64,000 nt of DNA from a virus, in IMG/VR virus record IMGVR_UViG_3300008266_008316, positions 1 through 64,000 of that record; one strand, written 5' to 3'. This document shows, piece by piece, positions 42,745 to 50,577 of the stretch. Each line of letters opens with the position of its first letter. Position 1 is the stretch's first letter. The translations under genes were made by a program, and so were the position numbers. Under the pieces are notes generated by a model. The model saw only the letters and a program-made list of their open reading frames with translations, did no database searches and was not told where the DNA came from.

Positions 42745-43831
42745 ATCTAGTGAGTGGCTGATTTCTGAAAACAAGAATGGTGGTGAGAAGTTCTGGCGTC
42801 TCCATGTCGTTCGGGACGGTGATGAGTATTATACACAAACCGAATGGTATCAAATTAGCAAGACGGGTCGTGAGACAAAGCGCCAGTTCTCTGATCCATA
42901 TTTCGCAGCTCCTACTAACGTTGGTCGTGCGAATGAGCGCAACTCACGGGAGCAGGCTGACTTCGAGTTCGATGCTATTATTAAGAAGCAGCGTGACAAG
43001 GGATTTCGTGCCAAGGGTGAACGGAAGAACGTTCGTCCGATGCCGATGCTCGCCCACAAGTTCGCTGACCACAAGGGTAAGATGGATTTTCCCGTTTACG
43101 TCCAACCCAAGTTGAATGGTATGCGGATGCTGTTTGACGGGGAGAATGGATGGAGTCGTGGAAACAAGGAAGTCATTCCCGAAGTGATTGAACACTTGAA
43201 GTTTGATACGATGGGATACGTCTTGGACGGTGAATTGATGTTGCCCGATAATGTTCTCCTTCAAGAGAGCATGAAGGCTATCAAGAAGTATCGTCCAGAC
43301 TTGTCTCCAAAACTTCTCTATCACGTTTATGACATTGTGGAACCAGACCTTCCGTATGGTGCCCGTAAGGAAATTCTAGACAGTCTACTTCAGAATGTGC
43401 CAGAGAATGTGGTTCGGGTCAAGACTGTGAAGGTAGATGATGAGTCACAGGTGATGCACTTACACAATCTGTTCGTGCACGATGGGTTTGAGGGTACGAT
43501 GGTGCGTGATCCTGGTATGAATTATGAAATTAATAAGCGGTCTTATTCACTTCTTAAACTTAAGGATTTTACAGATGCAGAGTATCGTATTGTTGATGTT
43601 GTTGACGGCGATGGTAGTGATTCCGGCCTCGCAATTTTTGAACTGGAAACTGATTCGGGTGCTCGTTTCAATTGCCGCCCAGAGGGTTCGCAGGAAAATC
43701 GTAGTGAACTTTATAAGAACCGCAAGAAGCTTATCGGCAAATACTTGACCGTTCGCTATTTTGAATTGAGCAAGGATGGAATTCCGATTTTCCCTGTTGG
43801 CGTGTCGGTGCGTGAACGAGGAGAATTCTGA
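42731..43831 (+). CDS. ATP-dependent DNA ligase with N-terminal WGR-like part
   Basis: A 366-aa protein. The N-terminal about 80 residues (KFWRLHVVRDGDEYYTQTEWYQISKTGRETKRQF) resemble a WGR nucleic-acid-binding module. The ligase core has the adenylation motif VQPKLNGMRM, with Lys about residue 129 and Asn in place of the usual Asp. It also has GELMLP, YDIVEPDLPY, FEGTMVRDP and SYSLLKLK, followed by an OB fold. It seals nicks after primer removal. Confidence 0.8.
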   Translation: MNNVKSSEWLISENKNGGEKFWRLHVVRDGDEYYTQTEWYQISKTGRETKRQFSDPYFAAPTNVGRANERNSREQADFEFDAIIKKQRDKGFRAKGERKNVRPMPMLAHKFADHKGKMDFPVYVQPKLNGMRMLFDGENGWSRGNKEVIPEVIEHLKFDTMGYVLDGELMLPDNVLLQESMKAIKKYRPDLSPKLLYHVYDIVEPDLPYGARKEILDSLLQNVPENVVRVKTVKVDDESQVMHLHNLFVHDGFEGTMVRDPGMNYEINKRSYSLLKLKDFTDAEYRIVDVVDGDGSDSGLAIFELETDSGARFNCRPEGSQENRSELYKNRKKLIGKYLTVRYFELSKDGIPIFPVGVSVRERGEF

Positions 43832-43832
43832 T

Positions 43833-44207
43833 GTGACAGATGAATATAAAAATCCTAATGCTTTAACGTATGGAACTACACCCAACACTCCAGCATCTCT
43901 GAAACCAGTAGAGATTGATAAGTGGAAGGCTGATGTAAGTCCTACGTTTAAGCATTATTATACCGAACGATATAATGAGTTAGTACGTCAGTTTCAAGAA
44001 CTAGTTTCAGATTATGACATCAATCAGATGTGTTATGAAGCATCGATTGGGTTTAAACCGATTATGGGTCAATCATATCATCTTTATGAGAAACCCAATG
44101 GAACTAGATTCTTTTCATTAGTCCCACCACAGTCTGCCTTTTGGGGTGGATACGTTGGAATGTTTAAACTTAACGCACAGTATGCATGGGAACGAATAGA
44201 TGAATAA
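43833..44207 (+). CDS. DUF2452-like protein
   Basis: A 124-aa protein from GTG at 43833, with AGGAG at 43819-43823. The ATG at 43776 would lie inside the ligase gene and lacks a site. NPNALTYGTTPNTPASLKP and the later FKPIMGQSYHLYEKPNGTRFFSLVPPQ resemble DUF2452, a small domain of unknown function in bacteria and phages. Confidence 0.6.
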   Translation: MTDEYKNPNALTYGTTPNTPASLKPVEIDKWKADVSPTFKHYYTERYNELVRQFQELVSDYDINQMCYEASIGFKPIMGQSYHLYEKPNGTRFFSLVPPQSAFWGGYVGMFKLNAQYAWERIDE

Positions 44208-44460
44208 CATTTGTCATCACGACGAACTTTGGTACGCCTGTAAAAAGTGTTATACTGAACTTCTTGTGTGGGAAGCGTATGATAAGGTGAAAGAAGAGTT
44301 GGCAGATGAACGTAGTAAACGCAAACAGATTGAAGAGTTGTATGATAATTTGAAAGCTGATGTTGCTCCACTCATTAAAGCCGCAAAGGAACTCAATGTT
44401 GCGGGAAACGATGACACTCGCACCATTCATAACATTCGGAGAGCGGTAAAGTATTTATGA
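44200..44460 (+). CDS. Small protein with Cys/His cluster and coiled coil
   Basis: An 86-aa protein. CHHDELWYACKKC near the N-terminus could bind one zinc. A charged helix (VKEELADERSKRKQIEEL) follows. It overlaps both neighbours by 4-8 nt, so it is a coupled real gene of unknown role. Confidence 0.6.
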   Translation: MNNICHHDELWYACKKCYTELLVWEAYDKVKEELADERSKRKQIEELYDNLKADVAPLIKAAKELNVAGNDDTRTIHNIRRAVKYL

Positions 44461-44837
44461 AACTAGATAATTTTGTTCATGAAATGGATGAATACTTTGA
44501 CGAAGATGGGTATCCTACTGAACATGCACTTGACATGATTGCCAAATGGGATTGGCGTCATACGGATGAATGTTTTGAATTCGTTCGTCAGATGTGGCGG
44601 TGGAATGATATGTTGTGGACACAGACAGATGACGGAGAAAAGATTACCTACGACTTCAGTACAGGTGGGTGGAGTGGGAATGAGAGTTTGATTGCCGCGT
44701 TGCAAGAGAACCATATGATTTGGATTTTTACTTGGGTACAGTCTCAGCGGGGTGGGCATTACGTCTTTGAGTTACCATACAAACGTCAACCATCTATGGT
44801 GGGAAAGGAAAATGAAAACACGAACATTAACACTTAA
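44457..44837 (+). CDS. Unknown Trp-rich acidic phage protein
   Basis: A 126-aa acidic protein with many Trp (WDWRHTDECFEFVRQMWRWNDMLW-type composition) and a STGGWSGNESLI..L segment. It is a common type of T4-like phage orphan. ATGA-type coupling links it to the gene before, and it overlaps the next gene by 26 nt. Confidence 0.6.
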   Translation: MKLDNFVHEMDEYFDEDGYPTEHALDMIAKWDWRHTDECFEFVRQMWRWNDMLWTQTDDGEKITYDFSTGGWSGNESLIAALQENHMIWIFTWVQSQRGGHYVFELPYKRQPSMVGKENENTNINT

Positions 44838-45261
44838 TCTCAAAGTTCCCCGCTGGATTCCTACTGGATATCAATGGAGAGCGTGGAAGAAGAAGGTTAA
44901 ACTCTTTGTCTTTCCTCCCCGTTGTGGTTCGTGTGAATGTAAACTCCCTGTGGAATATCCTGTGTATTACAAATATCGCACGGGACATCACATGGGGTAT
45001 GCAAATGTACGGAGTGATTTCGCAATTAATACGTCTCGTAAACAGCTGTGTACATCATGCCTAAAACAGTATATTCACCAACTGGATTTGAAAAAGGGAA
45101 CCTGTGAATTGTGTCAAACGAAAGACACTAAAGTTATCGGGTACTCTTTCAGCAAAGAGATGACGATTACGTTCTTGTGGCAATGGTGGAATGGTCGAGA
45201 CTTTTGTTTACCGTGTGTAGATGACCTATTGGATACCGGTAAAGCGCGTAATGCATTTTAG
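44812..45261 (+). CDS. Protein with four CxxC pairs, putative zinc binder
   Basis: A 149-aa protein from the ATG at 44812 (AAAGGA site). CGSC, CTSC, CELC and CLPC pairs suggest two zinc knuckles. It is basic and Trp-rich near the start. It may bind nucleic acid; no family is recognised. Confidence 0.6.
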   Translation: MKTRTLTLNLKVPRWIPTGYQWRAWKKKVKLFVFPPRCGSCECKLPVEYPVYYKYRTGHHMGYANVRSDFAINTSRKQLCTSCLKQYIHQLDLKKGTCELCQTKDTKVIGYSFSKEMTITFLWQWWNGRDFCLPCVDDLLDTGKARNAF

Positions 45262-45271
45262 AGGAGAAACT

Positions 45272-45955
45272 ATGAAAGAACATAAAATTATTACTAAACT
45301 CCGTAGACCGCTTGAGAACTTTTCGTCATATGACCTTGACGAACTGATTCAGGCGTATGATGAAGTGCGGGCCGAATGTAATCGGGTGAAGGAAGATGTA
45401 TCTATTGCACTACGGCAACCGTATTGGATGAACCCTCGTCAAGAGTGGGATTGTCCGAAGTGTGGGAAGTTAAACTATGGTACTGCATCATTGTGTGACT
45501 GTATGGTTACTACTACCAAGAATTTCAAGTTGTGTATGATTGATAGGCACGGGTTTGCCTACTTCACTACTAAAGAGCTTAGCAAGCAATGGGGTGATGA
45601 TTGGAATGATGCTCCATATGAACACAATGCTGGAACGCCATACGAACCGACTATCTTCTACTATTCAGATGGACGTAGGGAAAAAGACCCGAGGGATTGG
45701 AACGAAGATGGTACTCCGAAGTGGGAAATCTATAAGGTTGCTTATGACTATTGTGGAGCAGAAACGCCTGGTGATATGGGACCAAATAGCCGATACTCTG
45801 TAGAAATGATTAACAATAAGTTGACTCCGTGGTTGATGAAGTATCCTGATAAGGCGTTGTTTGCTGGTGCAAGTGTTGATGAGTTTGTTACTTTTATTGA
45901 AGAGTGTGGTGGTACCGTTTATTTACCAAAGGAGAAGTATCATGCAGAAACGTGA
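45272..45955 (+). CDS. Unknown protein with zinc-ribbon-like centre
   Basis: A 227-aa protein from the ATG at 45272 with a GAGGAG site at 45261-45266. A helical N-terminus is followed by CPKCGKLNYGTASLCDC (about residues 56-74), which looks like a zinc ribbon, and an acidic, aromatic C-terminal half. It is in the same operon as the other zinc-knuckle gene. The function is unknown. Confidence 0.6.
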   Translation: MKEHKIITKLRRPLENFSSYDLDELIQAYDEVRAECNRVKEDVSIALRQPYWMNPRQEWDCPKCGKLNYGTASLCDCMVTTTKNFKLCMIDRHGFAYFTTKELSKQWGDDWNDAPYEHNAGTPYEPTIFYYSDGRREKDPRDWNEDGTPKWEIYKVAYDYCGAETPGDMGPNSRYSVEMINNKLTPWLMKYPDKALFAGASVDEFVTFIEECGGTVYLPKEKYHAET

Positions 45956-46220
45956 CCGATTTTTATTTGAAGAGATGATTATGCAGTGTTGGCATGTAAC
46001 CGATGATGTGGATACCATCGCTAGTTATGTTGCGGATAGTGAGATCCCAGCAAAGCATCAAGATGAGATTATGAATATGTTGTTTGGAATCAAATCTATT
46101 TATAATCAGAGGTTCAATGATACGATGAACCTGTTTAACGAACTGGTCGAGAATGGACAGTTTAGAGGAACAGAGAAATTGTATGAAACGCACATGCGAA
46201 TGATTGATGATCTAAAATAA
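45942..46220 (+). CDS. Small helical phage protein
   Basis: A 92-aa protein from the ATG at 45942 (AAGGAG site), overlapping the upstream gene by 14 nt. It is predicted mostly helical and acidic. No known motif is visible. It ends 7 nt before the tRNA-like RNA. Confidence 0.6.
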   Translation: MQKRDRFLFEEMIMQCWHVTDDVDTIASYVADSEIPAKHQDEIMNMLFGIKSIYNQRFNDTMNLFNELVENGQFRGTEKLYETHMRMIDDLK

Positions 46221-46227
46221 TAAAAAA

Positions 46228-46332
46228 TGGCGGCGCAGTCGGTCGGGACGACGGTAGTAAATTGGGCTCGCTACTTGTTATATCCTTTACTACGCTAGGC
46301 CAAGGAATAGGAGTTCGAATCTCCCGCCGCCA
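46228..46332 (+). tRNA. tRNA-like RNA with oversized anticodon region (105 nt)
   Basis: TGGCGGCG (46228-46235) pairs with CGCCGCCA (46325-46332), an 8-bp acceptor. GTCG/CGAC (46238-46241, 46249-46252) form a D stem with GG in the loop. GGAG-TTCGAAT-CTCC (46310-46324) is a standard T arm. The middle is odd: GTAGTAAA (46254-46261) pairs with TTTACTAC (46286-46293) around 24 nt, instead of a 5-bp stem with a 7-nt loop. About 15 nt then form the variable region. No clear anticodon can be read and CCA is not encoded. It may be a variant tRNA with an 8/4 acceptor branch, a tRNA with an insertion, or a tRNA mimic. Confidence 0.55.
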
Positions 46333-46344
46333 CTAGGAGAAGAT

Positions 46345-46890
46345 ATGTTTGTATACACACTACTTTTATTTTTTCAACTAACAGTTCCTACAGTATTGAA
46401 TAGGCCGCTACCAATACGGCACTTGACAATTCGAGATACAACGGTTAACTATATAGTATTACACAATGATGGTGGGACCGCTGGTTATAATACAGCACGG
46501 CGTACTTTGATTAAACGTCGATTGAGTTATCATTATTATATTCAAGCAAATGGTACGATTGTCAAACTATTAGATCCAAAATATGAGGCGTCTCACGTTG
46601 GGTTGTCATATTGGAATGGAATGCTTCGTATTAATCGATATAGTATCGGGATATGTTTGGAAAACGGTATTAGTGGGCCATATACATTGAATCAGTATAA
46701 TAGTTTAACGTGGTTGATTCTATCGTTACAAGAACGATTTCCCGATAGTACATCAAGAACAATCATAGGGCATTCGGATGTGGCAACGCCTTTAGGACGT
46801 AAACGTGACCCAGGTCCGCTTTTTGATTATCAACTTCTGAATAGGATGTTACGAAATGAAAGTCTACATAGGCAGATATCCAAAGAATAG
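46345..46890 (+). CDS. N-acetylmuramoyl-L-alanine amidase (amidase_2), exported endolysin
   Basis: A 181-aa protein. The first about 20 residues (MFVYTLLLFFQLTVPTV) form a signal or signal-anchor segment. The zinc amidase core has VLHNDGG, SYHYYIQANGTIVKL, YSIGICLEN, IIGHSDVA and RKRDPGPLFDY. It cuts the bond between MurNAc and the stem peptide and is the likely lysis endolysin, exported by the host Sec system. AGGAGA precedes the start. The end overlaps the next gene by 35 nt. Confidence 0.8.
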   Translation: MFVYTLLLFFQLTVPTVLNRPLPIRHLTIRDTTVNYIVLHNDGGTAGYNTARRTLIKRRLSYHYYIQANGTIVKLLDPKYEASHVGLSYWNGMLRINRYSIGICLENGISGPYTLNQYNSLTWLILSLQERFPDSTSRTIIGHSDVATPLGRKRDPGPLFDYQLLNRMLRNESLHRQISKE

Positions 46891-47257
46891 CAAAAAAGAA
46901 CGGAAGATTTCTGTGAAGATTGATCCGTGGGATACTTGGAGCATGGACCATACGTTGGCCTATATCGTTGCTCCTATGCTGAAACAGTTGAGAGAAACCA
47001 AACATGGTGCTCCATTTACAGACGATGCAGATGTTCCTGAACACCTTCGTACATCAGCAGCACCACCTACCGAAAATGAATGGGATACAGACGATAACCA
47101 TTTCAAGCGGTGGGATTGGATAATGGATGAAATGATTTTTGCGTTTGAAAGTAAATTAATAGATGATGTTGATTGGGAACATCGTGAAGCACATCACGAA
47201 CGTATTGCCAATGGATTTCGATTGTTTGGAAAGTATTACGAACATTTGTGGGATTAA
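46856..47257 (+). CDS. Conserved phage protein, unknown
   Basis: A 133-aa protein. KIDPWDTWSMDHTLAYIVAPMLKQLRETKHGAP and the C-terminal RIANGFRLFGKYYEHLW are blocks I recall from many T4-like phages, always unannotated. It is acidic and rich in Trp and His. It starts inside the amidase gene. Confidence 0.65.
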   Translation: MKVYIGRYPKNSKKERKISVKIDPWDTWSMDHTLAYIVAPMLKQLRETKHGAPFTDDADVPEHLRTSAAPPTENEWDTDDNHFKRWDWIMDEMIFAFESKLIDDVDWEHREAHHERIANGFRLFGKYYEHLWD

Positions 47258-47289
47258 AATAATATTTATAGATACACATCCAACTGATA

Positions 47290-47550
47290 ATGTTTATGGG
47301 CTTAGATGATAATATTCTATGGGAAATGTCTTTGCCTGGTGTTGGATGTGGACACGCTTTTAAGATAAAATCAAAACAAGAAGGACATTATTTTGTGTCG
47401 AGTAGTGGAGAACTATACAGAGAAATATCTGGAAGTTATCAGCACTTGAAAAACTTTACAGGTGATATTACATTTTATGATGAGCGAACCGATTTGTTCA
47501 CCGCTAATTTTAAAAACGGTATAGCTAGAATGGTTCACTTTAAATCATAA
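47290..47550 (+). CDS. Small protein of the GMFD-type phage family
   Basis: An 86-aa protein. It shares a layout with the gene at 49349: an N-terminal loop, then a beta strand ending GDITFYDERTDLFTANFKNG. ATG at 47290 or 47296. No clear ribosome site is seen, but a TATTTATA element lies 27 nt upstream. The function is unknown. Confidence 0.55.
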   Translation: MFMGLDDNILWEMSLPGVGCGHAFKIKSKQEGHYFVSSSGELYREISGSYQHLKNFTGDITFYDERTDLFTANFKNGIARMVHFKS

Positions 47551-47563
47551 TAACGGGGTACAA

Positions 47564-48469
47564 ATGACTAAACGGTTATATAAACAAACACTTCCATTTT
47601 ATGAAGATGCAAAGGTAGCGGACCAATTTGGTTGGCTACCATTGTCTATTATAGAACCAACGCGGGAAAGTAAAGCAAAATGGGATGTGGCATATATTGA
47701 TCAAATTGATGAAGAAAAGCGTAGAAGTGATACGTCGGAATATTTGCCTGGATTGGGATTTAGTGAATTTCACGCAGGTCTATGCGAAAACATTGTTAAA
47801 TACTGGAGCCTACCCGGCTCACATATCGTTGACCCATTTATGGGACGTGCCACACGTGCCGTAGTTTCTACTACATTAAACCGTACATATGAAGGGTACG
47901 AAATTTCTCCTAGTACCCATAAACGTGTAACGGAGCATATGAAAGAAATTGGATTGTCGGCAAGTTTACATCTTGACGATGGGACACAATTGAAACACAC
48001 GGCTGACGCTACTGTTGATTTAGTGATGACTTGTCCTCCATACTGGAACATTGAAAAGTATGAGGATGTAGATGCACAACTTTCCAGTACAGAGTCTTAT
48101 GATGAGTTCATGCAGATGATTACTGTATGTGGAAAGAATATTGCACGTGTTCTAAAACCCGGTGCGTTTTGTGTGTGGGTCTGTGCTGACTTCAGAGATT
48201 GGAGTGGGAAGAACAAATTCTATCCATTCCATTCAGATACTATTAATACATTTACAAAAGACGCTGGACTACTGTTTCACGATATTGTAATTATCAAAAA
48301 CAATTCTCCGTTTGCCGCACTTCAAGCCGGAAAGGTTGCGGCAAAACGATACACCAGTAAAGTTCACGAATATGTGTTGGTTTTTAGAAAAGAAGGAGAA
48401 TATGTTGTACCTGAACATTGTACGTTAAACCCTATAAATGAGAACGCTGAAAAGTTCTTTGAGTTTTGA
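47564..48469 (+). CDS. DNA methyltransferase (N4-cytosine/N6-adenine, beta class)
   Basis: A 301-aa protein. The catalytic motif is MTCPPYWNIEKYED (about residue 154). The SAM motif HIVDPFMGRATRAV lies before it at about residue 86-99, with EGYEIS following, close to the order of beta-type DNA methylases. No restriction endonuclease is adjacent, so it is a solitary modification enzyme, likely shielding phage DNA. Whether it acts on N4-C or N6-A is not settled from TCPPY. Confidence 0.7.
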   Translation: MTKRLYKQTLPFYEDAKVADQFGWLPLSIIEPTRESKAKWDVAYIDQIDEEKRRSDTSEYLPGLGFSEFHAGLCENIVKYWSLPGSHIVDPFMGRATRAVVSTTLNRTYEGYEISPSTHKRVTEHMKEIGLSASLHLDDGTQLKHTADATVDLVMTCPPYWNIEKYEDVDAQLSSTESYDEFMQMITVCGKNIARVLKPGAFCVWVCADFRDWSGKNKFYPFHSDTINTFTKDAGLLFHDIVIIKNNSPFAALQAGKVAAKRYTSKVHEYVLVFRKEGEYVVPEHCTLNPINENAEKFFEF

Positions 48470-48472
48470 TAT

Positions 48473-49345
48473 ATGATACCGTCTAAAGTTGAAATAGGAG
48501 TTGTGGGATTGGGATATGTTGGTAGTGCCGTATTGAATGCGTACAAACTTGCTGGATATAACGTTCATACATTTGACATAGATCAATCTAAAAATCCATC
48601 GTGTCAATCATTTGAGGAATTCTTAAATACAGCAAATGTTATATATGTCGCTGTACCAACGCCTATGTTAGAAACTGGTGAGTGTGATACAAGAATAGTA
48701 GAAAGTGTTGTTCACGATTTATGTATGACGGAAGATAAAAAAATAATCGTCATAAAATCCACAGTTCCTCCTGGTACAACAGAACGACTACAAAACTTAT
48801 ATAATAATCAAACCATTCTGTTTAATCCAGAATTTCTCACGGAGGCTAACTATTTAGACGACTATCTAAATCAAGAAGTTATGTTAATAGGAAAACCTTC
48901 GTTGGCTTCCCAAGAGACATCGCAGTGGGTATTGGAGAATCAATCCAAAGTACTTAAAACCTTGCGATTAGGAAAAGTAGTTTCTGCCACAACAGCAGAG
49001 TTATTCAAATACACAGCCAATCTGTTTCTAGCCACAAAAGTTTCATTTGCTAATGAGATGTCAGATATCGCAAATAATGCTGGTGTTGAATGGAAGGAAA
49101 TAGAACGGTTGTTAGTTGAAGATAGTAGGTTAGGAAAAACGCACTGGAAGGTGCCTGGTCCAGATGGACATAAAGGATTTGGTGGAACCTGTTTTCCCAA
49201 AGATTTATCCGCATTAATTTCCTATGCTAAAAACAACAACACACCTACACCACTACTACGTGCGGTATGGGGTCGTAATGTTTTAGTAGATAGACCAGAA
49301 CGTGATTGGGAACAATTAAAAGGAAGAGCAATTTCTGGAGAATAA
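48473..49345 (+). CDS. UDP-glucose/UDP-sugar 6-dehydrogenase, short form
   Basis: A 290-aa protein, shorter than the usual 390-450. NAD-binding GVVGLGYVGSAV is at residues 7-18. VAVPTPM, VIKSTVPPGTT, FNPEFLTE and the catalytic GHKGFGGTCFPKD Cys are present. The C-terminal UDP-binding domain is largely missing. It oxidises UDP-glucose (or a similar sugar) to the uronate, fitting the sugar-building theme of the phage. The short length may still allow activity as a dimer. Confidence 0.75.
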   Translation: MIPSKVEIGVVGLGYVGSAVLNAYKLAGYNVHTFDIDQSKNPSCQSFEEFLNTANVIYVAVPTPMLETGECDTRIVESVVHDLCMTEDKKIIVIKSTVPPGTTERLQNLYNNQTILFNPEFLTEANYLDDYLNQEVMLIGKPSLASQETSQWVLENQSKVLKTLRLGKVVSATTAELFKYTANLFLATKVSFANEMSDIANNAGVEWKEIERLLVEDSRLGKTHWKVPGPDGHKGFGGTCFPKDLSALISYAKNNNTPTPLLRAVWGRNVLVDRPERDWEQLKGRAISGE

Positions 49346-49348
49346 GTT

Positions 49349-49711
49349 ATGGGAATGTTTGACTATCTTGAAGTACAACAAAAAATACCTGGATACGCAG
49401 GTATTCCTGACGAAGAGTTTCAAACAAAATCATTTGAAAACTTAATGGATAAATATATTATAACTGTTAAAGGTCATTTATACAGAGAGAGATGGCAATA
49501 CGAGTGGGTGGAAGAACCAGAGCATTTCTTAAAAGGATATATTAGAAAAATAGAAGGTTCACTTACAAGAGAGTACTTGACAGACTTCCACGGCGATATT
49601 ATATTTTATACAAGTAAACCTATTACAGAGAACCGTGTTTGGAGAGATTATACCGCTAGGTTCACCGAAGGTAGGCTCGCTCGTATTTGGTACGAAGATA
49701 AACAATATTAA
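49349..49711 (+). CDS. Conserved MGMFD-type phage protein
   Basis: A 120-aa protein. It starts MGMFDYLEV and contains FQTKSFENLMDKYII and FHGDIIFY, the signature of a widespread unannotated phage/bacterial family. It is related in layout to the gene at 47290. The function is unknown. Confidence 0.65.
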   Translation: MGMFDYLEVQQKIPGYAGIPDEEFQTKSFENLMDKYIITVKGHLYRERWQYEWVEEPEHFLKGYIRKIEGSLTREYLTDFHGDIIFYTSKPITENRVWRDYTARFTEGRLARIWYEDKQY

Positions 49712-49732
49712 ACAATCAAGAGGTTAAAGGTT

Positions 49733-50458
49733 ATGGAAAAGTCAAAGTTTGAAAAGTTCATTGGAAAATATAATCTGGGTGGTTCGTGTGAGAGTGTTCT
49801 TTATAACGTAGAGAACTCTTCTATCACGACACGTGCTATTTCCGATGACAAGAATGTACTCTGTGAAGTAATTGCCCCGTCGATGGGATTGAAGGATGGT
49901 AACTATGCCGTCTATGAAACCGCCAAGCTCCGTTCACTCCTTGGGGTTCTTGGTGAGACGCTTTCTGTGAACGTAAAGAAGTCTGGTGATAAGGCTGTTG
50001 GTATGACGTTTGATGATACGAATACGGAAGTCACGTTTGTTCTCGCTGACGCTACCGTAATTCCAGCTGTTCCCGATCTAAAGAAGCTTCCGCCATTTGA
50101 GATGACAATTGAGATGGATGAACAGTTTATCAACACGTTCGTTAAGGCTAAGGGTGCTCTTGCCGATGTTGATACATTCGCTGTAATGAGTGAGGGTGAG
50201 GATGAAACGGCAAACGTTGTTCTTGGGTTCTCGTCGCTTAATACCAATCGTGTGAAGCTCAAGGCTAAGACGACTGAAGCTACGGAACTGAAGCCCACTT
50301 CGTTCTCCGCCAAGTATCTCCGTGAAATCCTCGTTGCCAATAAGGACGCGAAGGGTGGTAAGCTGGAAATATCTTCAAAGGGATTGGCTCGTACCTCGTT
50401 CAACGTAGACAATATCAAGTCTACCTATTATCTCGTACAGATTGATACGAAGGAATAA
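49733..50458 (+). CDS. 45: Sliding clamp (gp45)
   Basis: A 241-aa protein. Length, position upstream of gp44/gp62, and strand patterns such as FEMTIEMDEQFINTFVKAKGALAD and KLEISSKGLARTSFNVDN agree with the T4-type trimeric clamp. It tethers gp43 to DNA and in T4 also activates late transcription. Codon use is G/C-rich like gp32, suggesting high expression. Confidence 0.75.
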   Translation: MEKSKFEKFIGKYNLGGSCESVLYNVENSSITTRAISDDKNVLCEVIAPSMGLKDGNYAVYETAKLRSLLGVLGETLSVNVKKSGDKAVGMTFDDTNTEVTFVLADATVIPAVPDLKKLPPFEMTIEMDEQFINTFVKAKGALADVDTFAVMSEGEDETANVVLGFSSLNTNRVKLKAKTTEATELKPTSFSAKYLREILVANKDAKGGKLEISSKGLARTSFNVDNIKSTYYLVQIDTKE

Positions 50459-50577
50459 TGACAACCGAACAGAATGACATCGACCAGTATTGGGGATTGT
50501 TCGTGTTTGGATTTGGATTGTTCGTGATGGGTATGCACAAACTTCTTAAAAAACTTTTTGGAAATAATAATGACTAA
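50458..50577 (+). CDS. 39-aa single-pass membrane peptide
   Basis: The ATG at 50458 overlaps the clamp stop by one base (taATG) and the ORF ends at 50577, 8 nt into the next gene. About 18 hydrophobic residues (WGLFVFGFGLFVMGMHKLL) follow an acidic head, and a Lys-rich tail comes last. It could be a real small membrane protein. Coupling to both neighbours supports it. Confidence 0.55.
   Translation: MTTEQNDIDQYWGLFVFGFGLFVMGMHKLLKKLFGNNND

Noticed and set aside
49912-50418. 168-codon - strand frame opposite the sliding clamp
   Set aside because: Shadow of a strongly codon-biased + strand gene.
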